Source of the DNA: CALBPI01 sp038533155
GTDB taxonomy: Bacteria; Pseudomonadota; Gammaproteobacteria; Steroidobacterales; Woeseiaceae
Assembly (NCBI GenBank): GCA_038533155.1
Contig: JBCAZH010000004.1
Location: 1 to 64,000, forward strand
Length of the DNA: 64,000 nt
Direction: 5' to 3'
The notes under the pieces are model-generated. The model did no database searches. It had not been told where the DNA came from and was given only the letters and a program-made list of their open reading frames with translations. A program made the position numbers and the translations under genes. Below, in pieces: positions 34,229 through 43,959 of this stretch (position 1 is its first letter; each line of letters begins with the position of its first letter).

Positions 34229-35885
34229 TACTTCCAATTTGCGCGGTGACATCTACGGCGGTCTAACTGCCGGCGTCGTCGCTCTGCCTTTGGCGCTGGC
34301 GTTCGGCGAAGCTTCGGGAGCTGGGCCGATTGCGGGTTTGTGGGGCGCGATCTTCGTTGGCTTCTTCGCGTCGCTGTTCGGTGGCACCGGTTCACAGATT
34401 TCTGGTCCGACCGGGCCGATGGTCGTTGTGTTCGCTGGCATATTCGCATCCCTGTCGGGTAGCCCGGAGCTGGTGTTTGCCGCGGTTGTTCTCTCTGGTG
34501 TGCTGCAAATCGTATTCGGCGTGTTTCGACTCGGACAGTACATCCGATTGGTGCCGTACCCAGTAATCTCAGGTTTCATGAGCGGCATCGGTGTCATCAT
34601 CATCGCGTTACAGGTGTCGCGCCTGTTCGGTCATGAGCCTGAAGGTGGCGGCACGATCCCGGCGTTGACGGCGATTCCGGGAGCGGTTGCGGATCCGGTA
34701 TTGCCCGCGCTGATCATTGGAACAGTGAGCCTCGCTGTCGTTTTCTTCTGGCCGAAACGTTGGGGTGCGATCGTCCCAAGTGCGCTAGCAGCCTTGGTCA
34801 TCGGCACAGTGATGAGCCTATTCCTGCCGGGCGCACCAATTCTGGGCGATATTCCGACGGGACTGCCTGAACTCGTCATTCCGGCGATTCCAACGGACAA
34901 AACCACTGCGTGGTTGGTGTTGGAAGCGGCGTTTATCTTGGCCATTCTGGGTGCAATCGATAGCTTGTTGACTTCTTTGGTCGCCGACAACATGACCCGC
35001 ACCCGCCACGATTCCGATAAGGAGTTGGTCGGCCAAGGGATCGGCAACACCATCGCAGGTTTGTTCGGCGCCATTCCGGGTGCGGGTGCAACGATGCGTA
35101 CCGTCGTCAATATCCGCACCGGCGGTTCGACGAAGATCTCAGGCATGTTGCACGGTTTGGTGTTGCTCGCGGTCGTGCTGGTCGTAGCGCCGCTCGCTGC
35201 CAAGATTCCGCACGCGGTGCTTGCAGGAATACTGATCAAGGTCGGCTGGGACATCATCGACGTGAACTACATCAAGCGTGCCCATCGCGGACCGCGTTGG
35301 GATTTGGCGCTGATGGCATTGGTGTTGGGTTTAACGGTGTTCGTCGACTTGATCACTGCGGTTGCAGCCGGTGTGGTTATGGCTTCGTTGGCGTTCGTGA
35401 AGCAACTCGCTGACAAGCAGTTGGAAGAGGCGCAGACGGACGGCACGCAAGCTCGCATCACCGAAGAAGAGGAAGCGCTGCTGAAGTCCGCTGACAATCG
35501 CGTCATGCTATTCGACTTCGGTGGCCCGCTGAGCTTCGGTGCCGCCACCGACCTCGGTTTGCATATTCGCGAGCGGGTCAAAGATGGGGGCAATGCACTT
35601 ATCCTTGATTTCCATCGAGTGTCGTTCCTTGATGTGTCGGCGGCGCGAGCTGTGGAGACCGTCATCTGTGACGCGAAGCAGATGAATCGGACGGTCTACA
35701 CGACCGGCATGAACGACGAGGTTCAGCGAATCTTGCGTGTCATGGAGGCAGATCATTGTTTGCCGCCGGATACTCACTATCAGCATCGAGTGGACGCTAT
35801 CCGCGCGGCGGTCGCTCAGGTACTCAACGAAGATTCAGGGGGTGGAAAACCGCAAATCGACAATCCGGCGCCTGCGGCCGGATAA
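34215..35885 (+). CDS. SulP-family anion transporter with STAS domain
   Basis: 556 aa from ATG 34215 (MKFFDTSNLRGD). The transmembrane part has the SulP signatures: GGLTAGVVALPLALAFGEASG, SQISGPTGPMVVV, and the late motif IPGAGATMRTVVNIRTGG, with about 12-14 helices. A cytoplasmic STAS domain follows from about residue 440 (VMLFDFGGPLSFG, LILDFHRVSFLDVSAARAV). SulP proteins carry sulfate, bicarbonate, dicarboxylates or other anions; the sequence does not decide between them. It follows an ArsR-type regulator and is probably controlled by it. Bicarbonate transport would be compatible with BicA-like members. A strong terminator follows. Confidence 0.92.
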   Translation: MKFFDTSNLRGDIYGGLTAGVVALPLALAFGEASGAGPIAGLWGAIFVGFFASLFGGTGSQISGPTGPMVVVFAGIFASLSGSPELVFAAVVLSGVLQIVFGVFRLGQYIRLVPYPVISGFMSGIGVIIIALQVSRLFGHEPEGGGTIPALTAIPGAVADPVLPALIIGTVSLAVVFFWPKRWGAIVPSALAALVIGTVMSLFLPGAPILGDIPTGLPELVIPAIPTDKTTAWLVLEAAFILAILGAIDSLLTSLVADNMTRTRHDSDKELVGQGIGNTIAGLFGAIPGAGATMRTVVNIRTGGSTKISGMLHGLVLLAVVLVVAPLAAKIPHAVLAGILIKVGWDIIDVNYIKRAHRGPRWDLALMALVLGLTVFVDLITAVAAGVVMASLAFVKQLADKQLEEAQTDGTQARITEEEEALLKSADNRVMLFDFGGPLSFGAATDLGLHIRERVKDGGNALILDFHRVSFLDVSAARAVETVICDAKQMNRTVYTTGMNDEVQRILRVMEADHCLPPDTHYQHRVDAIRAAVAQVLNEDSGGGKPQIDNPAPAAG

Positions 35886-35903
35886 CGAGATTTGCTTGAT
35901 TCG

Positions 35904-35938
35904 CCGGGGCGTGCATAGTGTACGCCCCGGTTTTTTTT
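35904..35938 (+). terminator. Rho-independent terminator of the ArsR-SulP operon
   Basis: Stem CCGGGGCGT / ACGCCCCGG (9 perfect pairs, further pairing into the loop) followed by eight T, beginning 19 bases after the SulP stop. Confidence 0.93.
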
Positions 35939-35949
35939 GCCCGCGCTTT

Positions 35950-36609
35950 ATGTGGCCCGTACCTAGGTTATCGAGGACGCTGATCGTTGTGGTCGCAGCT
36001 TTGCCTGTGGTCTGTGTCCTACTCAATCACTGGTTGTCGATGCGCGGTGGCTACATTCCCTCGTGCATCCCATATCTTGAGGGCTGTACCTCAATCAGCT
36101 CGACGGGTCGTCACGGTCTGAGCTATTGGCTGTTCAAAGCGATGATGCTGCCACAGGCGATTGTCCTGACGATCTTCTGGTTGGCCTTGCAGGTGCATCT
36201 CAAAGCACTGGGTCAACCCACTGTTTGGATGGTTCGCGCCGGGATCGCAGGCGCTGTGTTTCTGGTTCTCTATACCGTCTTCTTGGGATCTTCAGGTGAT
36301 ATTTATCGTCTGATGCGGCGCTACGGGGTGTTCGTCTTTTTTCTCGGGACGTTGTTCGCGCAGATCATCGCGACCCGCCGGTTGAGTGGTTCGAGCGCAT
36401 ACCAAAAATCCACACTGCCGTCGGTGCAAAAACTCTTGTTGGGCTCAATGCTCTTGCTGGCTTTGGCTGAGGTGCCATTGGGTCAATTCGGACTTGAAGA
36501 CGACGCGGCCGAGAACGTGATCGAGTGGAATTTCTCGCTGCTGATGCAGCTTTGGTTCGCAAGTTGGTTGTTGTCACCTCAAGCTGATCGCAGACTCAGC
36601 GCCCGCTGA
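35950..36609 (+). CDS. Six-helix membrane protein of unknown function
   Basis: 219 aa from ATG 35950. The frame is open further upstream, but that would run through the terminator and the end of the SulP gene. Hydrophobic segments lie near residues 8-28, 65-88, 97-115, 125-143, 165-182 and 195-212. A Cys-containing periplasmic loop (GGYIPSCIPYLEGCTSISSTG) between the first two helices has two Cys that could form a disulfide. I recall similar loops in proteins of the Frag1/DRAM-like type and in unannotated gammaproteobacterial membrane proteins, but cannot assign a family firmly. No linked genes suggest a role. Confidence 0.7.
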   Translation: MWPVPRLSRTLIVVVAALPVVCVLLNHWLSMRGGYIPSCIPYLEGCTSISSTGRHGLSYWLFKAMMLPQAIVLTIFWLALQVHLKALGQPTVWMVRAGIAGAVFLVLYTVFLGSSGDIYRLMRRYGVFVFFLGTLFAQIIATRRLSGSSAYQKSTLPSVQKLLLGSMLLLALAEVPLGQFGLEDDAAENVIEWNFSLLMQLWFASWLLSPQADRRLSAR

Positions 36610-36721
36610 TTGCTTGCGCTATTCACCGAGTGTATCGTCGTCGCGACGCGCATCGAATAAGAAGCAGTCCCCGCGAGCTGCCATCGGTTTGGGCTTGATC
36701 GCCCGGCGTTTGGGGATACAT

Positions 36722-36743
36722 GGCCTGACCCCGACTTCAGGCC
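36722..36743 (+). other. Hairpin in the leader of the TonB-dependent receptor gene
   Basis: GGCCTGA - 8 bases - TCAGGCC, a perfect 7-base stem, ends about 12 bases before the ribosome site (GAGGGG) of the receptor. It could modulate mRNA stability or translation; no riboswitch class is recognised. Confidence 0.4.
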
Positions 36744-36767
36744 GGAAGTAACACAGAGGGGACTGTT

Positions 36768-38936
36768 TTGAATCAGACTAAGACGAAATTAGCACTGGCC
36801 ATAGCATCGGTGCTCGGCGTTTCTTCGCCCGGCGCATTCGCACAGGAATCGAACGCGGACGCGTCGGTGTTCGAGGAGATCGTCGTCACCGCCAAACGCC
36901 GAGAACAGACGATCTACGAGGTTCCTGCCGCGATCAGCGCTTTTTCTGCAGAGACGATAGAAAAGCAAGGGATCACGAATCTGATCGACATCGGCAAGTT
37001 CGTGCCCAACCTGAATGTGACGGCGTTTTCGGCGGGACACACATCGTCGGCTAACGCGTTTATTCGAGGAATCGGTTTGCAGGACCACCTGATCACAACC
37101 GACCCAGGCGTTAGTGTCTATGTCGATGGCGTTTATCTGGGTCGGCAGGTTGGGCAGAATTGGAGCCTTGCCAACATCGAGCGTGTGGAAGTTCTGCGAG
37201 GTCCACAAGGCACCCTCTACGGTCGCAACTCGATAGGAGGGGCGATTAATATTATTACCCGCAAACCTGGCGCTGAAGAAACCAGTCGAATCGGTTTCGA
37301 GGTCGGGACACGGGGGCGCGTAAACGCCGATTTTTACACCAATACCCAGCTCGCCGATGACTTGGCGGTTTCTGTGTCCGGGGCGTTCAAGCGGCGCGGT
37401 GGACTCGGCGAGTTCGTTAATGTCGTGGATCCAGAAGCGGATGTGGGCGAGTTACGCGACATCTCCGCGCGGGCGGCTGTGCTGTGGACGCCAACGGATC
37501 GGTTTTCGTTGCTGGTTGCCGCAGACGGTAACGAGGGTGAGGGCGGGTTGCGCCCGTACACGACGTTGATCGACGAAGTACCGAATGGCGCGGTGTTCGG
37601 GGCGGGATTCCGAAACTCTGATGTTGCGGCAGACCCCTATGACAACAATACAGGGCAGGCAAACCAAACCGGGGTCAGCAATCAGGCGTTTGGGATCTCA
37701 CTAACGGCCACCTATGCTCTATCCGACTCGGTGGATGCTCAGCTGATCGTGAGCGATCGTCATTCAGAGTACGAAAGTGGACTCGATGACGACGGGTTTG
37801 TTGATGATTTCTTGTCGTTCCCAGAAACAGGCTTCGCGGACCAGCAGTCGATTGAACTGCAATTGTCGGGCGAGGTCGGTGCTATCGATTTCGTCACGGG
37901 CGTCTATTTCTTCGAAGAGGACGGCGAGAATGATCAGCGACCAACGATCTTTCTTGGCGGCCCCGGAACTTTTACCTTGGGCCAAGAGCTGGAGAGTTTC
38001 GCGGTGTTCGGTAATGTCGGATATCGAGTATCGGAGGATTTGAGGCTGTCAGCGGGGATTCGGTATACCGAAGATGAGAAGACCGCGACGATCGATATCA
38101 ATGACAGCCTCATTGACACGGCAGCGAGTCGAGATTGGGACGAAATTAGCTGGGAGCTCTCAGCATCCTATGATCTTAACGAGCGCATGACCGGATACGC
38201 GACGATCGCCAACGGCTATCAGTCTGGCCAGTTCCCACCGCGACCCTTTTGCCTGTTTGGCTCGTTAGACTTCACGCAGCCGGGCAATGTCTCCACGCCG
38301 AACTGTTTCGTCGCCAACGACAACATCGTTGCCACCAACTACGAGATCGGAATCAAGGGCCAACCGACTGACGCCTGGCAACTTTCAGTGGCGGCGTTCT
38401 TAACCGACTACACCGATTTGCCGTATCAAGTCTCGACGACTTCTGGTGCGGGATTCGACACGCGAAATATCATCGTCGACCAACAGTCCGTCGGTCTTGA
38501 GGTTGAGAGCACATTGCTCTTTGGCGATAGTTTCCAGGTCCACACGACGCTCGGTTACATCGACGTTGACGTTGACGATCCGGTTGCTGTGGCGCCGTTG
38601 ACACCCGAATTGACGGCTTCGATCAGTCCTGAGTACAGCATCAGTACCGAAAGTGGTGGGCTTGTCTCCTTCCGCGCTGACTGGTCGTATCGGGACGATA
38701 TGTTCGGTGAACCTACCGCCGACCCCGGTCGGTTTACGGCGATTGATAGTCGCGACCTGATTAATTTTGATGTGAGCTATCGTTCCGCCAGTGGCCGTTG
38801 GACCGCGGGTCTCTATGGTCGCAACGTGACCGACGAACGTTATGATAACGCCCGGCTCAATACAGGCGATTACGTGCTGGTGATCCTCAGTAACGACGCC
38901 AGCGAATTCGGAGTTCGGTTCACCACGGAGTTTTAG
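36768..38936 (+). CDS. TonB-dependent outer-membrane receptor
   Basis: 722 aa, TTG start with GAGGGG at 7 bases. Signal peptide (LALAIASVLGVSSPGAFA), TonB box EEIVVTAKRR, plug domain (VPAAISAFSAETIEKQGITNLIDIGKFVPNL; VEVLRGPQGTLYGRNSIGGAINI) and a 22-strand barrel ending in Phe (RFTTEF). The plug signature LRGPQGTLYGRNSIGG belongs to the large group common in sphingomonads and marine gammaproteobacteria, which import siderophores, B12, sugars or aromatic compounds. No neighbouring catabolic, siderophore or regulatory gene indicates the ligand. It stands alone and is convergent with a PAS-EAL gene. Confidence 0.93.
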   Translation: MNQTKTKLALAIASVLGVSSPGAFAQESNADASVFEEIVVTAKRREQTIYEVPAAISAFSAETIEKQGITNLIDIGKFVPNLNVTAFSAGHTSSANAFIRGIGLQDHLITTDPGVSVYVDGVYLGRQVGQNWSLANIERVEVLRGPQGTLYGRNSIGGAINIITRKPGAEETSRIGFEVGTRGRVNADFYTNTQLADDLAVSVSGAFKRRGGLGEFVNVVDPEADVGELRDISARAAVLWTPTDRFSLLVAADGNEGEGGLRPYTTLIDEVPNGAVFGAGFRNSDVAADPYDNNTGQANQTGVSNQAFGISLTATYALSDSVDAQLIVSDRHSEYESGLDDDGFVDDFLSFPETGFADQQSIELQLSGEVGAIDFVTGVYFFEEDGENDQRPTIFLGGPGTFTLGQELESFAVFGNVGYRVSEDLRLSAGIRYTEDEKTATIDINDSLIDTAASRDWDEISWELSASYDLNERMTGYATIANGYQSGQFPPRPFCLFGSLDFTQPGNVSTPNCFVANDNIVATNYEIGIKGQPTDAWQLSVAAFLTDYTDLPYQVSTTSGAGFDTRNIIVDQQSVGLEVESTLLFGDSFQVHTTLGYIDVDVDDPVAVAPLTPELTASISPEYSISTESGGLVSFRADWSYRDDMFGEPTADPGRFTAIDSRDLINFDVSYRSASGRWTAGLYGRNVTDERYDNARLNTGDYVLVILSNDASEFGVRFTTEF

Positions 38937-38943
38937 GGTGTTT

Positions 38944-38973
38944 AACAGGCGGGCGTCACTGCGTCCGCCTGTT
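38944..38973. terminator. Hairpin between convergent TonB receptor and PAS-EAL genes
   Basis: AACAGGCGG / CCGCCTGTT, nine perfect pairs around a 12-base loop that can pair further. No strong T run on either strand, so it may act as a bidirectional but weak terminator for both convergent genes. Confidence 0.6.
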
Positions 38974-38980
38974 GATCTCA

Positions 38981-40375
38981 TTAGAGCTGCACGACTCTCG
39001 AATGGGAATCGTCCTTCTCGTTTAGCAAGGCGATTTGCACAGATAGGGGAGCAGGTTTCGCGAACAAGTAACCCTGCGCGAACGTAACGCCCAACTCGCG
39101 AAGCGTTTTCGCCTCGGTTTCTGTTTCGACGCCTTCGGCGATCAATGGGATATTCAGCGCTTCTGCGAGCGACGCAATGGTTTGCAGGATCGCGATTCGC
39201 GCTTTGTTTCGATCGACGTGGCGGACAAAACGCCGATCGACCTTCAGAACGTCGATCGGTAATTCCTGCAGGTAGTTCAAAGAGGAGTAGCCCGCACCGA
39301 AGTCGTCGAGTGCGATACGAATGCCAGCTCGTCGTAGGGCATTCAAGGTTTTTTTCGCGAACGCCAGATTACTGATCAATACGGTTTCGGTAAGTTCCAA
39401 CTGCAGGCAACTCGGTGGCAGCGATTCGCGTTGTAGCGCAGCGGCAATCCGCGATGGCAAGTCGCCTTCGAGAAGCTGTCGACTGGAGATGTTAACGCTG
39501 ACAAACGCCTCTTCGTCGAGTTTGCCCGCCACTCTAGCGCTTGCAAGCCCACGCAGCGCCAATTCCAGAACGCGGTCGCCCAACGAGACGATTAAGTCGC
39601 TGCGCTCGGCCGTGGCAAGGAACTCGCGAGGTGCGATGATGCCGCGGTCTTTGTCGTGTAGTCGAACGAGTGCTTCAAGACCCTGCAATTTTCGATCTTG
39701 CAATCGCACGATCGGTTGGAAGAAAGGCACGACGCCGCCGTTCTCGAGTGCATCGCAGATCAACTCGACAGTGCGGCTGGGTTTGCCTTTGGTCGCGCCT
39801 GCTTGCTGAGCGCTGTCGCTCTTGTCGTGGTCGACAGTGACGTCCCGATGCGTTCCCGCCAATCGAATAGGATTGTCGAACTCGTCTCGTTCGCACTGTC
39901 CCGTGCAGCGAATCCATTGGATTTCGCCACGCGCTGTCTGTAACCGGTAGTCGATTTCTAGCCGCGGTGTAGAGCCGCCGAGATGATCGCGCACGGCCGC
40001 CATCAGCCGGACACGGTCTGCTGCAACGACGTGCTCCAGCCAGGGTTCGAGGCCGAGCGCGTCATAGGTTTCCGGCAGTCCCGTTTGCCTTGCCCAGCCG
40101 GGCGAGAATTTTAGTGCACCGCTGGTGATGTCCCAAAGCCAGTACGTCTGGCCAGCGTCGTCAAGAATTCTGGAAATGGTTGTGGCGCCATCTTGATCGC
40201 CACTGCGCTTGTTCATCGTTCGAATAAGCGTCAAAAGTTTGCGTGCCTGCGGTGTGTTCGCTCTTGGCAGTCGATCGCCTTCCCGGCCAGCGCGGCCTTC
40301 GGACAACACCGATAGTAAATACGCCTGGATTTGCTCCAGGTCCTTGGCTAGATCTGCACCCTGATCAGCTGACAT
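38981..40375 (-). CDS. PAS-EAL cyclic-di-GMP phosphodiesterase
   Basis: 464 aa, cytoplasmic. A helical N-terminus is followed by a PAS domain with its PAC motif (about residues 70-185; YWLWDITSG, GEIQWIRCTGQCERDE). The EAL domain (about 210-455) has all catalytic motifs: EALVRL, VNISSRQL, ELTETVL, DDFGAGYSSL, LKVDRRFV, EGVETE and AQGYLF. No GGDEF domain is present, so the protein should only hydrolyse c-di-GMP to pGpG, with activity set by the PAS ligand. It is not in an operon; it adds to the c-di-GMP gene set at 52489-58370. Confidence 0.93.
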   Translation of the reverse strand: MSADQGADLAKDLEQIQAYLLSVLSEGRAGREGDRLPRANTPQARKLLTLIRTMNKRSGDQDGATTISRILDDAGQTYWLWDITSGALKFSPGWARQTGLPETYDALGLEPWLEHVVAADRVRLMAAVRDHLGGSTPRLEIDYRLQTARGEIQWIRCTGQCERDEFDNPIRLAGTHRDVTVDHDKSDSAQQAGATKGKPSRTVELICDALENGGVVPFFQPIVRLQDRKLQGLEALVRLHDKDRGIIAPREFLATAERSDLIVSLGDRVLELALRGLASARVAGKLDEEAFVSVNISSRQLLEGDLPSRIAAALQRESLPPSCLQLELTETVLISNLAFAKKTLNALRRAGIRIALDDFGAGYSSLNYLQELPIDVLKVDRRFVRHVDRNKARIAILQTIASLAEALNIPLIAEGVETETEAKTLRELGVTFAQGYLFAKPAPLSVQIALLNEKDDSHSRVVQL

Positions 40376-40563
40376 CCCGGTCTGCCTCTGGTGAATTGTG
40401 AACCCCGGATTGCGTCGACCTGTGGTATCGATCGGTTTCCATCCCTGTTGGGGGGAAGCGTCCTGCTTCGCGATTACTTTAGCGCGATTTTGTCGATGAA
40501 TACCAGTTGAATTCTAAGTTTCTTGACCGCTTGTCTAAGTTTTGCTGAATAATTGCATCAGAT

Positions 40564-41337
40564 TCAATGATTTCCCTGAGGTGCCGATTCTAGGTTCTCG
40601 TCGCCCATATGTTGCGAATGATCGGCATGCATCGTCTGCTCCGTGGCCCCGTCTTTTGAGTGAATATCGTGGTCACCGTGGCCGTGTGGCATAACCGCAG
40701 TTGCGATCGCGATGACCGCAACGCCTACGCTCAATCCTCCAGCAATAGTTCGGGTCCGCAGCTTCAATGACTGCTGCGTGAATCGGCCCAGCGTGACCAA
40801 TGCGGGCAATGTACCGAGCCAGAATAGCCCCATAATGAGCGCGCCTTGCCATAGGCTGCCGGTTCCGATCGCTAGTGCCGCGACACCGTACAGCAAGCCG
40901 CACGGAATCGCGCCCCATAACAGTCCCGCGCCAAGGGCTCGCCGACGACTATGCATCGGCAAGACGTAACGCGCCAAGGGCGACAACCATCGCCACATCC
41001 GACGACCGACAGCATCCAAAGCGTTCGACCCATACACACGGAGCATACGAAGCCCGAGCAGCAACAAAGCCAACGCCGCCACAAGACGTAACACCATCCC
41101 AGTTTGTTCTGCTGGGCCGACGTGCAATGTGGCGAACCCGGCAAGCCCGGCAATCGCTCCGATAGTGAGGTAGGTGAAGAGACGGCCTACGTGATAGGCG
41201 AGGCGACGTTGCCAGTCCAATGACTGTGCACCGCTTGAATTTTCGAATACCGAAACAATGGGCCCGCACATCCCGGCGCAGTGAGCGCTGCCGGTAAGAC
41301 CGGCTATCAAAGCGGCTAGTGCTAGTGCAGTGGTCAT
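40564..41337 (-). CDS. TauE/SafE-like (UreH-type) membrane protein of the cbb3 cluster with His-rich tail
   Basis: 257 aa. Six hydrophobic segments; the first contains LTGSAHCAGMCGPI, a CxGMCGP motif typical of the small TauE/SafE-like proteins found in cytochrome oxidase loci and thought to handle copper or other metals. The C-terminal 45 residues hold many His and Met (HGHGDHDIH, HADHSQHM), a probable metal-binding tail. It starts 2 bases after the ccoS stop, so it is the last gene of the ccoN operon. The role is inferred from position: metal supply or maturation for the oxidase. Confidence 0.85.
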   Translation of the reverse strand: MTTALALAALIAGLTGSAHCAGMCGPIVSVFENSSGAQSLDWQRRLAYHVGRLFTYLTIGAIAGLAGFATLHVGPAEQTGMVLRLVAALALLLLGLRMLRVYGSNALDAVGRRMWRWLSPLARYVLPMHSRRRALGAGLLWGAIPCGLLYGVAALAIGTGSLWQGALIMGLFWLGTLPALVTLGRFTQQSLKLRTRTIAGGLSVGVAVIAIATAVMPHGHGDHDIHSKDGATEQTMHADHSQHMGDENLESAPQGNH

Positions 41338-41339
41338 CG

Positions 41340-41507
41340 CTATTGCCTTTCGTTGCGCGAAGGGGTGCGGTCATCATCCAATAGGATCCGCATCGCAGGG
41401 CTATCCATGTCGTCGAACTGTCCCTCACGCACAGCCCACAAAAACGCCCAGGTGAATACGCCAGCGATCAACAGCGCCAAACCGATGAGTAACAGCAAAA
41501 TCGTCAT
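41340..41507 (-). CDS. ccoS: Cytochrome oxidase maturation protein CcoS
   Basis: 55 aa (MTILLLLIGLALLIAGVF...). A single N-terminal membrane helix, then WAFLWAVREGQFDDMDSPAMRIL, whose FDDMDSPAMRIL ending is the hallmark of CcoS. Its ATG overlaps the ccoI stop (ATGA). CcoS is needed for cofactor insertion into the cbb3 oxidase in Rhodobacter. Too short for most automatic gene calls. Confidence 0.95.
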   Translation of the reverse strand: MTILLLLIGLALLIAGVFTWAFLWAVREGQFDDMDSPAMRILLDDDRTPSRNERQ

Positions 41508-43954
41508 GAGACTGCCTTCGGTTGCGGCACGGGTGTAAAGCCTTGCTCCGGTACAGCGGTGCTATCGTGTGCGTCGACAACAGACTTGAGCCGCAAAGCA
41601 TTCCACACGACCAACAACGAGCTTGCGGTCATACCGATCGCAGCCATCCACGGCGAAATCCAACCGAGGGTCGCAACTGAAACGCCGATCGCGTTGTACG
41701 TCGCTGCCCAGATCAAACTCAGTCGAATGGTCCAGGCACTGCGTTCGGCGATCATGACGAGGTCCAGCAGCGGCGACAGTGCTTCGCCGACGATGATTGC
41801 ATCGGCGCTGGCCCTCGCGAGTGCCGTGCCGGAGCCGATCGCGATCGCCGCATCGGCTTGCGCAAGGACGGGTGCGTCGTTGGCGCCATCACCCACCATG
41901 ACGATGGTGTGGCCCTCAGTACGCAGCCGGCTGACGAGTTCAAGTTTGTCGGCTGGTGTTTGGCGCGCGTGCCAAGATGACACACCCAGCACCGTTGCAG
42001 CTGCCGCGACCGAGTCGACGCTGTCTCCGCTGCTAATGATCACGGCGTGCCCGCGCGCCTGCAGTGTGCGAACGGAATCTTTCGCGTCTTCGCGCAGCGC
42101 GTCTGAAAGTTCGAATTTGGCGATGAGCCCATTCTGATCTCCGAGATAGATTTGGCCATCGTCGGTGACCCGACGGGCAGACAACGCCGATACGAACTCG
42201 CTGTGCCCCAGTCGGTAGCGTTGTCCGTCAATGACGCCGGATACGCCAGCACCAACGCGGGTATCGATCGGTGAATCGACGCAGAGATCGGCGTTTCGGT
42301 AGGGCTCGAACGCCAACGCGATGGAATGTTCGTTGTCTTGTTCGAGCGCGGCGGCGATGGCGAGCGCTTCGTTCTCCGACAGCGTATCGCGCAAGCACTC
42401 GACGGTCTTGATACTCGGTCGACCCTCGCTCAGCGTGCCTGTCTTGTCGAACACAAAGGTCGTTCGGCGATTGATAACGTCAAGAATGTGCCCCTGAGTC
42501 AGCAAGATGCCGCGTCGAGCGAGTGTCGTGGCCGTGACCGCCAACGTCGTTGGTGTCGCGAGCGCGAGAGCGCACGGGCAAGCCACGATTAAGACGGACA
42601 AGACCACAGGTATCACTTGGCTTGGGTCCAGCCATGACCAGACGATCCCCGTCACCACCGCGATGGACAACACTGCAATGACGAACGGCGTGGCCAGTCG
42701 ATCCGCGAGATTCTGCAGTGTGCCTCGGGTCGATTGTGCGCGCTCCAACAAGCGCGTGATGCCGCCAAGGAACGTCTCAGTCCCGATGTGTGTGACTTTA
42801 ATCGTCACGGGTCCGGAAACAACGCGTGTACCCGCGAGCACTGGGTCCCCGACGTGTCGTGCAATGGTGCGGGATTCGCCGGTGATCAGACGCTCGTCAA
42901 GACCGGCCGTCCCATCGAGCACGACACCGTCCGCCGCTACGACGTCGCCTGTCTCCAGCGCGAGGTGATCCTCTACCTGAATTCGCGATCTGGCAATCGT
43001 CTCAGGAGCGCCTTGCGCTCCGACGCGAACCGCGGACGCGGGAAGCATCGCCGCAATGGCTTCGCCTTGATCGTCAGCTTTGTGCCGCGCCCGCATCTCT
43101 AGAAACCGGCTAACGCTCAGCAATGCGGCGAACATGGCGATGGAATCGAAATACACCACATCGGCGTTCGTCAGTGTGTTGATCGTCGATGCGACGAACG
43201 CCAAGGTCAGTGCCAGAGAAACCGGCACGTCCATTCCAGGTCTTCGCAATCGTAGGCCGCGCAGTGCGCCTTTGAAGAACGGCACGGCGGCGTAGAACAT
43301 GATCGGTAGAACGGTGACCAAGCTCGCGACCCGCAACAGCGTGATCGTAGAGTTCTGCATGCCGTGAATCTCGCCGGCGTACAAACCCGCAGCCAGCATC
43401 ATCGCTTGCATCCCGAAGATGCCGGCGACGACGAGCCGCTTGATGGCTTGCCGATAGTCATCTCGTTCCTGGTTACTGGTTTGGCCTGCGATCACAGGTT
43501 CTGGTTCGAATCCGACTTTAGCGATGCAGCGCAGCAACTGGCCCAACGTTAGCTGGTCGTCCGACCATGTAATGTGCAGCCGTCGGGTGCTGGAGTTAGC
43601 CGCTACATCCAGCTCAGGGAAGCTCGAGTTCAGCACCTCACTGGCCAACCAAACGCAGGCTGGGCAGTACAGGTCCCGGATGTATAACGTTGCCGTTTGT
43701 TGCGCACCGCTTCGGGTAATGAATGGCCGAGCGATCTCTTCGCTGTCATAGATTTCGAAATCGTCGGTTAGTGGTTTGAGTGTTGCACCTTGCGCCTGCT
43801 CGCGATGCGCGTAGAAATTGCCAAGACCTGCCTCTTCGATAAACATCGCCGCGGCCTGGCAACCCACGCAGCAAAACACTGCGTGCTCGTCGCGAATGGT
43901 TGCGGTGACGGCAACCTCCGGTGAGACGTGATCATCGCAGTGGTAGCAACGCAC
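41504..43954 (-). CDS. ccoI: Copper-translocating P1B-type ATPase CcoI
   Basis: 816 aa. N-terminal zinc-ribbon-like Cys cluster (CYHCDD, CCVGC), an HMA-like domain with LYCPACVWL, eight membrane helices with the CPC metal site (IVACPCALALATP), phosphorylation motif DKTGTLSEG, SEHSIA-like HP motif (DNEHSIALAF) and hinge GDGANDAPVL. This is the FixI/CcoI architecture; it exports copper for the CuB centre of the cbb3 oxidase. It starts 5 bases after ccoH and overlaps ccoS. Confidence 0.95.
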   Translation of the reverse strand: MRCYHCDDHVSPEVAVTATIRDEHAVFCCVGCQAAAMFIEEAGLGNFYAHREQAQGATLKPLTDDFEIYDSEEIARPFITRSGAQQTATLYIRDLYCPACVWLASEVLNSSFPELDVAANSSTRRLHITWSDDQLTLGQLLRCIAKVGFEPEPVIAGQTSNQERDDYRQAIKRLVVAGIFGMQAMMLAAGLYAGEIHGMQNSTITLLRVASLVTVLPIMFYAAVPFFKGALRGLRLRRPGMDVPVSLALTLAFVASTINTLTNADVVYFDSIAMFAALLSVSRFLEMRARHKADDQGEAIAAMLPASAVRVGAQGAPETIARSRIQVEDHLALETGDVVAADGVVLDGTAGLDERLITGESRTIARHVGDPVLAGTRVVSGPVTIKVTHIGTETFLGGITRLLERAQSTRGTLQNLADRLATPFVIAVLSIAVVTGIVWSWLDPSQVIPVVLSVLIVACPCALALATPTTLAVTATTLARRGILLTQGHILDVINRRTTFVFDKTGTLSEGRPSIKTVECLRDTLSENEALAIAAALEQDNEHSIALAFEPYRNADLCVDSPIDTRVGAGVSGVIDGQRYRLGHSEFVSALSARRVTDDGQIYLGDQNGLIAKFELSDALREDAKDSVRTLQARGHAVIISSGDSVDSVAAAATVLGVSSWHARQTPADKLELVSRLRTEGHTIVMVGDGANDAPVLAQADAAIAIGSGTALARASADAIIVGEALSPLLDLVMIAERSAWTIRLSLIWAATYNAIGVSVATLGWISPWMAAIGMTASSLLVVWNALRLKSVVDAHDSTAVPEQGFTPVPQPKAVS

Positions 43955-43959
43955 GAAAG

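Noticed and set aside
33657..35885. Single 742-residue ArsR-SulP fusion protein
   Set aside because: The frame only continues through the N run; removing the 55-bp duplicate places the ArsR stop before the SulP start.
35737..35949. N-terminal extension of the six-helix membrane protein
   Set aside because: It would overlap the end of SulP and the strong terminator and has no domain; ATG 35950 precedes the first helix.
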